Of a stretch of 64,000 nt of DNA, positions 34,555 through 43,349 are shown piece after piece. A program made the position numbers and the translations under genes. The stretch is taken from the NCBI RefSeq assembly GCF_014705655.1, contig NZ_JACXIY010000022.1, forward strand, positions 50,241 to 114,240. Direction: 5' to 3'. Within the stretch, counting starts at the first letter, position 1. Every line of letters begins with the position of its first letter. Below the pieces are notes generated by a model. The model did no database searches and was not told the origin of the DNA. It worked only from the letters and a program-made list of their open reading frames with translations. Source of the DNA: Paenibacillus arenilitoris. Its GTDB lineage: Bacteria; Bacillota; Bacilli; Paenibacillales; Paenibacillaceae.

Positions 34555-34660
34555 GTTCATTCGCCAGGAAAAAGGATGGAAAAATATTATGGCGCAACTG
34601 TGGCTGGTATCGGCAAGTGGACTTTCCCTGCCAGAGTGTCAGACTAACTGGGGCAAAAGC

Positions 34661-35056
34661 GTGATTCGTTATGAAGACAAAAAAGCGTTAAGTGCTGAAG
34701 ATGTTTCAAGGGTATTTCAAAATTCGGGAATAAGGCGTCCCTTTCAAGACTTGGAAAGAATACAGAGAATGCTTGAGAACTCAGATATTGTTCTTAGTGC
34801 GTGGGATGGAGATAAGATGGTTGGAATCGCACGAGCTATTACCGACTTCTCGTACTGCTGTTACCTATCAGATCTAGCCGTAGATAGAGAATATCAAAAG
34901 CTTGGGATTGGCAAGGCGATAGTTGATCTTCTTAGGCAGAAGCTTGGTGAGGAAGTGTCCTTAGTTTTATTGTCATCCCCAGAATCTGTAGATTTTTATT
35001 CCAAAATCGGATTCACTGGTACTGATAAGTGCTATGTCATTGGAAGGGCAAGGTAA
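34661..35056 (+). CDS. GNAT N-acetyltransferase
   Basis: 131 aa from a GTG at 34661 with GGGG 7 nt upstream; the frame is open to 34589 but that part does not look like a GNAT. Acetyl-CoA binding motif A is YQKLGIGKAIVDLL (Q/R-x-x-G-x-G/A), preceded by the SDLAVDREY strand. Acceptor unknown. Codon use is clearly more AT-rich than in the flanking genes, which suggests transfer from a lower-GC relative. Confidence 0.8.
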   Translation: MIRYEDKKALSAEDVSRVFQNSGIRRPFQDLERIQRMLENSDIVLSAWDGDKMVGIARAITDFSYCCYLSDLAVDREYQKLGIGKAIVDLLRQKLGEEVSLVLLSSPESVDFYSKIGFTGTDKCYVIGRAR

Positions 35057-35301
35057 TACGAAGAAGAAAAACGGTTGCTCGGGTAACGTTTTTTTTTATT
35101 ACGCTAATGAAGACTATAGTTCAATCACAGATCACGGCAGCCAGCCATACGAACAGTTGCCGTTCTTCATTGAAGTAACGGACAGAATTCGCTAGTCAGC
35201 CGGGGCGAAGTGTGGCAAGATTTACTTGGCGAAAGAATGAGCTATATTACCATTTCACACGGCAGGTCTGGTTAGGAGACGAACAAGAAACGGAGGCGTT
35301 T

Positions 35302-35862
35302 ATGAACAGACTGGTGGTTGTAACGGTAGGTAAGACTCAAAGCGGTAAAACCACATTCGCGAGGTCATTGGAAGCGCAACTGCATAACTCGGTTGTCATC
35401 GATCAAGACAACCACGCTGCGTTCATCAACGCTCATTACAAATCGCTGCGTCCAAAAGAAGGTCCGAATACTCTCAAATATGCCGTCACTCAAACGATTG
35501 TCGATTATGCAGTGAATCAGACCGAATTTAATTTGATTCTTTGTAATTCCAATCTCGCTCGGAAAGGCCGTACGGACGTGCTGGATTATGTTCGCGGAAA
35601 AGGATTTATGAGCATCCTCATTTATTTCGACATTCCGGATGAAGTGCTTCAAGCCCGCGTGGCAGAAAGTCGACGAAGCAAGGAGATTTTCCGGAGCGCC
35701 TCGACATTCGTGGAAGTGCTTGCCCGACAACAGTCGGCGGCGTGTAGGAGTGAAATGGCGGCACCGAAGGCAGACGAAGCAGACCATTTCTTCATGATCA
35801 GCCGTAGCGAAGATGTTCCGGCCGTTATTGGAAAGATTATTGGCATCGCAGAACGTTTATGA
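35302..35862 (+). CDS. P-loop kinase-like ATP-binding protein
   Basis: 186 aa from the ATG at 35302, 6 nt after GGAGG. Walker A VGKTQSGKTTFA (Gly15-Lys16-Thr17). DQDNHAAF and the LILCNSNLARKGR segment fit small-molecule kinases of the zeta-toxin/AAA_33 group; a lid-like ARVAESRRSKEIFR follows. Substrate unknown. Moderately AT-rich. A partner antitoxin-like gene is not seen, so a toxin role is not supported. Confidence 0.75.
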   Translation: MNRLVVVTVGKTQSGKTTFARSLEAQLHNSVVIDQDNHAAFINAHYKSLRPKEGPNTLKYAVTQTIVDYAVNQTEFNLILCNSNLARKGRTDVLDYVRGKGFMSILIYFDIPDEVLQARVAESRRSKEIFRSASTFVEVLARQQSAACRSEMAAPKADEADHFFMISRSEDVPAVIGKIIGIAERL

Positions 35863-36000
35863 GCGGAATGGTTCGGGAGCGGCCTGTCTCGGCCTTTCCA
35901 CGATTAACGCGCGATTCCGCTATCGGGTAAGGAGAGTTAAAGAGGAATTTCGGAAGTGACAATGGAATAATTATGCAATATTAATTTTGGGGGATAATTG

Positions 36001-36471
36001 ATGATTCGACTGGCGGACGCGAAAGATGCTTACTTGGTTCATAAAATAATGCTACTTGCTTTCGAGGAATATAGAAATATTGATGTTCCTTCTAGTGCTC
36101 TCAATGAGACGATTGATTCAATCGAAGCGTCAATAAAAAAAGGATATGAAAATGCCTTGCTTTATTTTAGCGATGAGATCCCTTTGGGCTCTGTAAGATT
36201 TAAAACTGAAGATGATTCACTGTATTTCTCACGCCTATCCGTTTCTCCAGAAGCAAGAGGAAGAGGTATTGCTAAATCCATTCTAAGTTGGCTCGAAGAT
36301 TACGCTAAAAAGAACGGAAAATCAGAGATTATATGCAGGGTTCGGATGTCTATACCCCAAAACATACAGTTATATAAATCAGTTGGATTTATTGTTGCAA
36401 AAGAAGAAGTTGTAACTAATCCAAATGGTTTCCCAGTAAAGACTGTAGTTATGAAGAAAGTGATTTCATAA
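36001..36471 (+). CDS. GNAT N-acetyltransferase
   Basis: 156 aa from the ATG at 36001, about 7 nt after GGGGGA. Motif A SPEARGRGIAKSILSWLEDY and the C-terminal IQLYKSVGFIVAKEE are typical. AT-rich like the GNAT at 34661 but not closely similar to it. Acceptor unknown. Confidence 0.85.
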   Translation: MIRLADAKDAYLVHKIMLLAFEEYRNIDVPSSALNETIDSIEASIKKGYENALLYFSDEIPLGSVRFKTEDDSLYFSRLSVSPEARGRGIAKSILSWLEDYAKKNGKSEIICRVRMSIPQNIQLYKSVGFIVAKEEVVTNPNGFPVKTVVMKKVIS

Positions 36472-36801
36472 CCACGTTCCTCAACTAACTGGAAACGTTA
36501 GCCTAATGAAAACAGCGACAGTCCAGGACATTATTTTCTCGTCCATGGCAGTCGCTGTTTCAATTTCAAGGATCAGTCTAAAACTAATCTTATGGAGTCT
36601 GACGGTACGACAATTCGAAAATCCGCGCGGAATATCGCGCGGCAACCGTGATGGGCGGCGCAAAGCAAGTCGGAATGGATCAGGAGCAAGGCGAAACGGA
36701 GCGGCAGGAAAGCAGATGCGGGTCGGAGAGCGGCCAACGGAGCGGGCTAGCGAAGAACGCGATGAAGGGCAGGCTTAAAAAAGCCCGCCCGTAAGCCGTC
36801 G
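36472..36801. other. Intergenic region, 330 nt, hairpins only
   Basis: No supported gene; the frames here lack ribosome binding sites and family resemblance. It holds an inverted repeat AACAGCGAC (36511-36519) / GTCGCTGTT (36551-36559), a CCGCGCG-N6-CGCGCGG hairpin at about 36623-36642, and a GGGC..GCCC hairpin with A/T run near 36765-36793 that may terminate the convergent genes. Confidence 0.5.
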
Positions 36802-37578
36802 CTAACTGTTCTCAATCGTATCGGGGTCGGCGAGCTCGAGGATGACCGGGCAATGGTCGCTGCCCATGATCTCCGTATCGATGCGGGTATCCGTCAGCCA
36901 CGGGCGCAGCCGCTCGGAGGCGAGGAAGTAGTCGATGCGCCACCCTACGTTCCGCTCGCGCACCTTCGGCATGAAGGACCACCACGAGTAGACGTCCGTC
37001 CGGTCGGGGTAGAAGTGGCGGAACGTATCGACGAAGCCCGCTCCGAGCAGCTCGGTCATTTTGCCGCGTTCCTCGGGCGTGAAGCCGGAATTGCCCATGT
37101 TCGGCTTCGGATGCTTCAGGTCGATCTCCTGATGCGCCACGTTCAAATCGCCGCACACGATGACGGGCTTGACCGCGTCGAGCCCAAGCAGGTAGGCGCG
37201 GAACCGGTCCTCCCACTCCAGCCGGTAGTCCAGGCGCGACAGGTCGCGCTTCGCGTTCGGCGTGTAGACGGTGACGAAATAGAAGCGGTCGAACTCCAGC
37301 GTAATGACGCGGCCCTCCGGCTCCGAATCCTCCTCGAGCCCGTACCGCACCGAGAGCGGCTTCTTCTTCGCAAAGACGGCCGTGCCCGAGTACCCTTTCT
37401 TCAGCGCGTAATTCCAAAACTGAAAGTAACCTTCGCCGAGCGCCAGGTCGATCTGACCTTCCTGCAGCTTCGACTCCTGGATGCAGAATATATCGGCGTC
37501 CATCTCATTAAAATAATCCATAAACCCTTTCGTGACGCAGGCCCGCAGGCCGTTTACGTTCCAGCTTACCAGCTTCAT
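36802..37578 (-). CDS. xth: Exodeoxyribonuclease III / AP endonuclease
   Basis: 258 aa. Contains the ordered motifs of the ExoIII family: SWNVNGLRA (Asn7), IQESKL (Glu35), GDLNVAHQEIDL, and the C-terminal SDHCPVIL with the catalytic Asp-His. It acts in base-excision repair, cutting 5' to abasic sites. Start is the ATG at 37578. Divergent from the ABC exporter operon; the intergenic region has a fragment of the 100-bp element. Confidence 0.93.
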   Translation of the reverse strand: MKLVSWNVNGLRACVTKGFMDYFNEMDADIFCIQESKLQEGQIDLALGEGYFQFWNYALKKGYSGTAVFAKKKPLSVRYGLEEDSEPEGRVITLEFDRFYFVTVYTPNAKRDLSRLDYRLEWEDRFRAYLLGLDAVKPVIVCGDLNVAHQEIDLKHPKPNMGNSGFTPEERGKMTELLGAGFVDTFRHFYPDRTDVYSWWSFMPKVRERNVGWRIDYFLASERLRPWLTDTRIDTEIMGSDHCPVILELADPDTIENS

Positions 37579-37612
37579 GACTTATGATCTCCTCGATGAG
37601 TTCTATCATTTT

Positions 37613-37631
37613 TTTAAAATATAAGAATTTA
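37613..37631. repeat. 100-bp element, left-end fragment D
   Basis: TTTAAAATATAAGAATTTAC matches the left end of the full copies (TTAAAATATAAGAATCTA in copy B). Only about 17 nt, so it could be chance or the remnant of a decayed copy. Confidence 0.35.
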
Positions 37632-37665
37632 CTTGATAGTGTAACATATTAACGGCAATTATGGA

Positions 37666-37694
37666 TTGACGGCGACGGCCGATTCGGATAGAGT
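37666..37694 (+). promoter_or_regulatory. Sigma-A promoter of ABC exporter operon
   Basis: TTGACG (37666-37671), 17-nt spacer, TAGAGT (37689-37694), 40 nt before the exporter start codon. Confidence 0.6.
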
Positions 37695-37733
37695 AGCTAT
37701 ATTTACCGCTGCTCTTCACGAAAGGAGACGGAC

Positions 37734-39491
37734 ATGGGCAAGAAGAAAGGCTTGAACGCCACCCGGGACTATTACGCGATGCTGAGCCGTTATTTGCTCC
37801 CGCAGAAGAAGCCGCTGATCGGGCTCGCGCTCCTTCTGTTCACGACCATCGGGCTGCAGCTCGTTAATCCTCAAATCATTCGCTACTTTATCGATACGGC
37901 GCAATCGGACAAGGCGCTCGAGCCGCTCTATTACGCGGCCGCCGTCTTCATCGGCTTCTCGCTCATCCAGCAGCTCGTGTCGGTCATCGCGACCTATGCC
38001 GGCGAGAATCTCGCCTGGCGCACGACGAACCGGCTGCGCGGCGATTTGGCGGAGCATTGCCTGAAGCTCGATATGTCGTTTCACAAATCGAACACGTCGG
38101 GCTCGATCATCGAGCGCGTGGACGGCGACGTGAACGCGCTTGCGAACTTTTTCTCCAGCTTCATCATCCATCTGGCGGGCAATCTGCTGCTCATGCTCGG
38201 GATCATTATCCTGCTGTTCCGCGAGAACGTCCTGGTCGGCGCCGGGATGCTGCTGTTCGTCGCGTTCGCCGTATACGTCATTCAATGGATCCGCAAGTTC
38301 GCGGTTCCGGTATGGGCCAAATGGCGGCAGGTGAACGCCGAATTCTACGGCTTTATCGGCGAGCATCTCGAAGGCACGGAGGATACGCGGGCGAACGGAG
38401 CGACCGGCTTCGTCATGAACCGCTTCTATTCGCTGCTGCGCCGCATGCTGCCGCTCCGCCGCAAGGCGTTTCTCGGCTTCTCGTCGATGTGGATCACGAC
38501 GATCGTCGTGTTCGCGCTCGGCAACGCGATGGCGTTCGCCATCAGCGCTTATTTGTGGAAGGCGGGCAGCATATCCATCGGCACGGTCTACCTGATTTTC
38601 TACTACACGGAGCTGCTGGCGAAGCCGATCGAGAAGATCCGCACCCAAATCGAGGATTTGCAAAAGGCGGACGCCAGTCTGCTTCGCATCCGGGAGCTGC
38701 TCGCCACGCGGCCGCGCATCGAGGACGGGCCGGGAGCGGAGCTTCCGGCAGGCCCGTTGTCCGTCGAACTGGACAACGTAACGTTCGGCTACGACGACGA
38801 CCCGACGCTGAAGGAAATCGATCTTCGCCTCGAGCCGGGCAAAGTGCTCGGGCTGCTCGGCCGCACCGGCAGCGGCAAGACGACGCTTGCCCGCCTGCTG
38901 CTCCGCTTCTACGATCCGCAGCAGGGCAGCATCAAGCTCGGCGGGACCGACATCCGCTCGTGCACGCTGCCGCAGCTTCGCTCCAAGGTGGCGCTCGTCA
39001 CGCAAAACATCGAGATTTTGCAAGGAAGCGTGCGGGATAATCTGACCTTCTACGACGAGCGCATATCGGACGAAGCGATCGCCTTGGTCCTGCGCGAGCT
39101 CGGCCTTGGCGGCTGGTACGCGTCGCTGCCGGAAGGGCTCGATACGCCGCTCGCGTCGGGCGGCGGCAGCTTGTCGGCCGGCGAGGCGCAGCTGCTCGCC
39201 TTCGCGCGCGTCTTTCTTACCGATCCGGGCGTCGTCATCCTGGACGAAGCGTCGTCGCGCCTCGATCCGCTTACGGAATACCGGCTCGAGCAGGCCGTCG
39301 GCAAGCTGCTGACGAACCGCTCGTGCATCATTATCGCCCATCGGCTGGCGACGGTGCAGCGGGCGGACCAAATTGTTATTATGGAAGAAGGACGAATCGT
39401 GGAGGCTGGATCGCGGACGAAGCTCGCTTCCGATCCGGATTCGCGCTTCAGCCGGATGCTGGCGGCGGGCCTTGAGGAGGTGACGGCATGA
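37734..39491 (+). CDS. ABC exporter half, TMD-NBD fusion (subunit 1)
   Basis: 585 aa; ATG 37734 after AGGAGACGG. Six membrane segments in residues about 20-310, then a nucleotide-binding domain: Walker A GRTGSGKTT (about 375), a degenerate signature SLSAGEAQ (about 478, canonical LSGGQ), Walker B VVILDEASS with the catalytic Glu, and H-loop IAHRLATV. Overlaps the next gene by 4 nt (ATGA). Together they form a heterodimeric exporter of the multidrug/lipid type; the substrate is unknown. Confidence 0.92.
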   Translation: MGKKKGLNATRDYYAMLSRYLLPQKKPLIGLALLLFTTIGLQLVNPQIIRYFIDTAQSDKALEPLYYAAAVFIGFSLIQQLVSVIATYAGENLAWRTTNRLRGDLAEHCLKLDMSFHKSNTSGSIIERVDGDVNALANFFSSFIIHLAGNLLLMLGIIILLFRENVLVGAGMLLFVAFAVYVIQWIRKFAVPVWAKWRQVNAEFYGFIGEHLEGTEDTRANGATGFVMNRFYSLLRRMLPLRRKAFLGFSSMWITTIVVFALGNAMAFAISAYLWKAGSISIGTVYLIFYYTELLAKPIEKIRTQIEDLQKADASLLRIRELLATRPRIEDGPGAELPAGPLSVELDNVTFGYDDDPTLKEIDLRLEPGKVLGLLGRTGSGKTTLARLLLRFYDPQQGSIKLGGTDIRSCTLPQLRSKVALVTQNIEILQGSVRDNLTFYDERISDEAIALVLRELGLGGWYASLPEGLDTPLASGGGSLSAGEAQLLAFARVFLTDPGVVILDEASSRLDPLTEYRLEQAVGKLLTNRSCIIIAHRLATVQRADQIVIMEEGRIVEAGSRTKLASDPDSRFSRMLAAGLEEVTA

Positions 39492-41248
39492 CGACGTTCA
39501 CGTATATGTGGCGGCTGATCCGCTATCGTCAGGGCTGGTACATCGCCAACGCCTTCATGTGGACGGTCATTTATTTGATGCCGATCTTTCCCGGCTTGAT
39601 TACGAAAGCGTTCTTCGATTCGCTTACGGCAAGCGAGGCCGCGGACTTCGGCACGTGGGGGCTGATCGCGCTGCTGCTCGGCGCGGCGCTCGCGCGCTGT
39701 GCGACGATCGTGATCGGCTTTATTACCGACGTTAACTTCCGGTTCCGGATGGGCATGCTGCTGCGCCGGAATTTGCTGGAGCATGTATTGAAGGAGCCGG
39801 GGGCGCGGGCGATTCCGTGCTCGCCGGGCGAGGCGATCAGCCACTTCCGCGACGACGTCGATCAATCGGAGGAGGCGGTCAGCTGGTCCGTCGACGTGTT
39901 CGGCATGACGTGCTTCGCCGCGGTTTCCTGCTTTATTCTGATCCGCATCGACGCGCAGATGACGCTGCTCGTCTTCCTGCCGCTCGTCATCGTCGTCGTA
40001 GCCGCCCAGCTCGCAACGACCCGGCTGCAGAAATACCGCTCCGACAGCCGCGAATCGACGGCGAAGGTGACCGGCGCGATCAGCGAAATGTTCGGCAGCG
40101 TGCAGGCGATCCAGGTGGCGGGCGCGGAGAAGCGCGTCATCGACCGGTTCCGAAAGCTGAACGACGACCGCCGCAAAACGATGCTGAAGGACAAATTGAT
40201 GACCGAGTCGCTGGACTCGATCTTCTCCAACTCGGTCAACCTGGGCACCGGTCTCATCCTGCTGCTTGCCGGGCAGAAAATGCGCGGCGGCGACTTTACG
40301 GTCGGCGATTTCTCGTTGTTCGTCTACTATTTGACGTTCGTGACGCAGTTCATTTCGAACTTCGGCAAGTTTCTGACGTATTTCAAGCAAATGGCGGTCG
40401 CGCTTCTGCGGCTGACCGGCATTCTGCAAGGCGCGCCGGCCGCGGTGCTGACGGAAGCCCATTCCTTGCATCTGAGCGGAGAAGACGCGGATGCGGCAGC
40501 GGCGGCGCTGCCCAAGGACGAGCGGCTCGAGCGGCTGGAGGCGACGGGACTGACGTACCGTTACCCCGAGACGGGAAGAGGGATCGAAGGGATCGACCTG
40601 CGCCTCGCGCGAGGGTCGTTCACCGTCGTGACGGGGCCGATCGGCTCGGGCAAAACGACGCTCGTCCGCACGCTGCTCGGCTTGCTGCCGAAGGACGGCG
40701 GCACCGTTCGATGGAACGGGCGCAAGGTGGAGGACCCGGGTGCGTTCTTCATCCCGCCGAGAAGCGCCTATACGGCCCAAGTGCCGAGGCTGTACAGCGA
40801 CACGCTGCGCGAAAATATTTTGCTCGGCCTCCCGGATCGGGAGGACCGGCTGGAGAGGGCGCTTCATACCGCGGTGCTCGAGGAAGACATCGGGCGCATG
40901 CAGGACGGGCTCGACACCGTCATCGGCCCGCGCGGCGTCAAGCTGTCCGGCGGCCAGGCGCAGCGGACGGCGGCGGCGCGGACGCTCGTCCGCGACAGCG
41001 AGCTGTACGTGTTCGACGATCTGTCGAGCGCGCTGGACGTCGAGACGGAGCGGAAGCTGTGGGCCCGCCTGTTCCGCGAACGCGGCGACGCGACCTGCCT
41101 GGTCGTCTCGCACCGGAAGACGGCGCTGGCGCAGGCCGACCGCATTATCGTGCTGAAAGACGGCAGGATCGAGGCGGAAGGCACGGCGGAGGAGCTGCTG
41201 GCAAGCAGCGAATCGTTCCGCAAGCTGTGGCACGGCGACGAAGGTTAG
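39488..41248 (+). CDS. ABC exporter half, TMD-NBD fusion (subunit 2)
   Basis: 586 aa. Six membrane segments, then Walker A GPIGSGKTT (about residue 383), an intact signature KLSGGQAQRT (about 486), and Walker B LYVFDDLSS, where Asp replaces the catalytic Glu. H-loop VSHRKTAL. The intact signature here completes the ATP site whose Walker motifs come from subunit 1; the other site combines this Asp with subunit 1's altered signature and is probably degenerate. Such asymmetry is known for BmrCD-type heterodimers. Confidence 0.92.
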   Translation: MTTFTYMWRLIRYRQGWYIANAFMWTVIYLMPIFPGLITKAFFDSLTASEAADFGTWGLIALLLGAALARCATIVIGFITDVNFRFRMGMLLRRNLLEHVLKEPGARAIPCSPGEAISHFRDDVDQSEEAVSWSVDVFGMTCFAAVSCFILIRIDAQMTLLVFLPLVIVVVAAQLATTRLQKYRSDSRESTAKVTGAISEMFGSVQAIQVAGAEKRVIDRFRKLNDDRRKTMLKDKLMTESLDSIFSNSVNLGTGLILLLAGQKMRGGDFTVGDFSLFVYYLTFVTQFISNFGKFLTYFKQMAVALLRLTGILQGAPAAVLTEAHSLHLSGEDADAAAAALPKDERLERLEATGLTYRYPETGRGIEGIDLRLARGSFTVVTGPIGSGKTTLVRTLLGLLPKDGGTVRWNGRKVEDPGAFFIPPRSAYTAQVPRLYSDTLRENILLGLPDREDRLERALHTAVLEEDIGRMQDGLDTVIGPRGVKLSGGQAQRTAAARTLVRDSELYVFDDLSSALDVETERKLWARLFRERGDATCLVVSHRKTALAQADRIIVLKDGRIEAEGTAEELLASSESFRKLWHGDEG

Positions 41249-41331
41249 CCAGCGGTAGACGAGGAAGCGCGACAGATTCATCCGTACGATCTGGCGGCGC
41301 ACCGAGGGGGGCGCCGGAAGGAGAGAGAGAT

Positions 41332-43221
41332 ATGCTGCGATTCACCGATAACGGGGGCGGCCGGTCCCCGGTTCTTCTTGTTTTTGTATTGATTATGCTC
41401 AAAATGATCTTGTTCCGCCACTTCGTGTTCCAAGGCATTCAGGCGGACAAGCTGCTGCCCGACGCGGCCGCGGTCCTTGTGCCTCTGGCGCTTGTCGAGC
41501 TGTTTATTCCCGCCAGATGGAGGGCGGCGGCGCACGGCGCGCTGAACGCGCTGCTGTCGCTGCTGCTGTTCGCGTCTACGCTCTACTTCAGCTACTATGG
41601 CACCGTTCCCACGTATACGGCGCTGCACGGGCTCGATCAGGTGCTGCAGATCAAGGACAGCGTCGGATCGACGATCCAAGCCGCGAACTATTTGTTTTTT
41701 CTCGATCTTGTCATCGGGTTAATCTTTTATGCGGTTAACCGAATAAGGGGCGTTCGCAAGGAAGGCCGCAAGCGGATCGCAAGACCGGCGATTCTCGCGG
41801 GCATCGCCGTACTGTGCGCGGCCGTCTCGTTCTTCTATATCCGCTCCGGAAGCGGCATTCCGAACGAGCTCGTGCAGGCGGAAAGCCTCGGCTTTATTAA
41901 TTACGAGATCGCGGCCGGCCTTCAGGCGGGCAAGGAGAAGAAAGCGCTGGAGGACGGCAGCGCCGAGGAGACCGCCGCCGCCGCGGCGAGCTTGCAGGCG
42001 TCGTATCCTTACGCGGGCGAGGGCGGTGCGCCTGCGGGGAAGCCGGATCTATTCGGCGCGGCTAAGGGAATGAACGTCATCGTCGTCCAGCTCGAGGCGT
42101 TCCAGAACTTTCCGATCCGTCTGAAGCTGGACGGAACGGAGGTGACGCCGGTGCTGAACAAGCTGGCGGACGAGAGCTTCTATTTCCCGCATTTCTTCCA
42201 GCAGATCGGCCAGGGCAACACGTCGGACGCCGAATTCATGTCGAACACGTCGATCTATCCGACCGGCGAGATCGCGATGTCGACGGGCTACGGAAACCGG
42301 GAGATCCCAAGCCTGCCCCGGCTGCTTCGGCAGGAACGGTACGAGACGAGCACGTTCCATATTAACGAGGTGACGTTCTGGGACCGCAACCGGATGTACC
42401 CGGCGCTCGGCTTCGACCGTTATTACGACAAGCCGAGCTTCAACAACGATCATTTCAACGCCTTCGGCGCGTCCGACGAGGAGCTGTACCGGGTAGCCCT
42501 CGAGGAGCTGAAAGCGCTGCAGGCGCAGGGCAAGCCGTTCTATACGCAGATCGTGACGACCTCGGGCCACCATCCGTTCAAGGTGCCGCACGACCGCCGG
42601 AAGATCGCGGTGCCGGAGCGGCTGGCGGGCACGCAGCTGGGCGACTATTTAACGGCGGTCAACTATACCGATTACGCGCTCGGCCAATTCATCGACGGGC
42701 TCAAAGCGAGCGGGCTGTGGGAAGATACGCTGCTCGTCGTATACGGCGACCACTTCGGCCTGCAGTCGCAGGACACCGACGCGGCATGGGCAAGCGCGCA
42801 GCTCGGGATCGCGTACAACGAGCTCGTCAGCCGATTCAACATCCCGCTGCTCATCCATGTGCCCGGGACGGCGGGCAAAGTCGTGGAGCAGGTCGGCGGG
42901 CAGGTCGACATCATGCCGACGGTCGCCGGCTTGCTCGGCCTCTCGCTGAAGGACGCCGGCTATGCGGCGTTCGGTCAGGATTTGCTTCATATCGAGCGCA
43001 ACGTGATCGGGATGCGGTACTATTTGCCGACGGGCTCGTTCTTCAATAACGAAATTTTGTTCGTCCCCGGCAAAGGGTTCGAAGACGGCACGGCCATCGA
43101 TATCCGGTCGATGAAGCCCGTTATCGACTTCAGCGCCTATCGCGGCGATTACGACTATATTCTCGAGCTGATGCGGCTGTCGGACGACTACGTCCGGCTG
43201 CTGCCGAAGCGGGAGCCGTAA
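41332..43221 (+). CDS. LTA synthase family phosphoglycerol transferase
   Basis: 629 aa from the ATG at 41332 (AGGAGAGAG upstream). About five membrane segments in residues 1-175, a linker, then an extracellular sulfatase-fold domain: VIVVQLEAFQ (metal-binding Glu), GQGNTSDAEF (catalytic Thr) and VVYGDHFG (Asp-His metal ligands). Adds glycerol-phosphate units in lipoteichoic acid synthesis or a related step. It starts 83 nt after the exporter gene and may share its transcript. The stop codon lies against a partial copy of the 100-bp element. Confidence 0.92.
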   Translation: MLRFTDNGGGRSPVLLVFVLIMLKMILFRHFVFQGIQADKLLPDAAAVLVPLALVELFIPARWRAAAHGALNALLSLLLFASTLYFSYYGTVPTYTALHGLDQVLQIKDSVGSTIQAANYLFFLDLVIGLIFYAVNRIRGVRKEGRKRIARPAILAGIAVLCAAVSFFYIRSGSGIPNELVQAESLGFINYEIAAGLQAGKEKKALEDGSAEETAAAAASLQASYPYAGEGGAPAGKPDLFGAAKGMNVIVVQLEAFQNFPIRLKLDGTEVTPVLNKLADESFYFPHFFQQIGQGNTSDAEFMSNTSIYPTGEIAMSTGYGNREIPSLPRLLRQERYETSTFHINEVTFWDRNRMYPALGFDRYYDKPSFNNDHFNAFGASDEELYRVALEELKALQAQGKPFYTQIVTTSGHHPFKVPHDRRKIAVPERLAGTQLGDYLTAVNYTDYALGQFIDGLKASGLWEDTLLVVYGDHFGLQSQDTDAAWASAQLGIAYNELVSRFNIPLLIHVPGTAGKVVEQVGGQVDIMPTVAGLLGLSLKDAGYAAFGQDLLHIERNVIGMRYYLPTGSFFNNEILFVPGKGFEDGTAIDIRSMKPVIDFSAYRGDYDYILELMRLSDDYVRLLPKREP

Positions 43222-43264
43222 CGAGCTTATGCCGCCAAAGGACGGCGTCAGCCGCTTACACTTG
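43220..43264 (+). repeat. 100-bp element, right-half fragment C
   Basis: TAACGAGCTTATGCCGCCAA and the following 25 nt match the right 45 nt of the full copies, with the same GGCG-TC-AGCCG hairpin as copy B and the end CTTACACTTGG. It starts within the stop codon of the LTA-synthase-like gene. Confidence 0.8.
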
Positions 43265-43349
43265 GTCAGCCGGAAAGAAGGAGATCCGCCGGCATCGGGG
43301 AAATAGTAGGAATAGAGCTTGACCGATCCGTAAAGGGGATTAGAGGGAT

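Noticed and set aside
35302..35862. Zeta-type toxin of a toxin-antitoxin pair
   Set aside because: No small partner gene upstream or downstream; kinase-like features alone do not support a toxin role.
36506..36778. 90-codon plus-strand frame between GNAT and xth
   Set aside because: No ribosome binding site, low-complexity Arg/Gly end, built over hairpins.
39817..41331. Upstream extension of the LTA-synthase-like frame through the exporter gene
   Set aside because: Alternate-frame read-through; the true start with ribosome binding site and first membrane helix is 41332.
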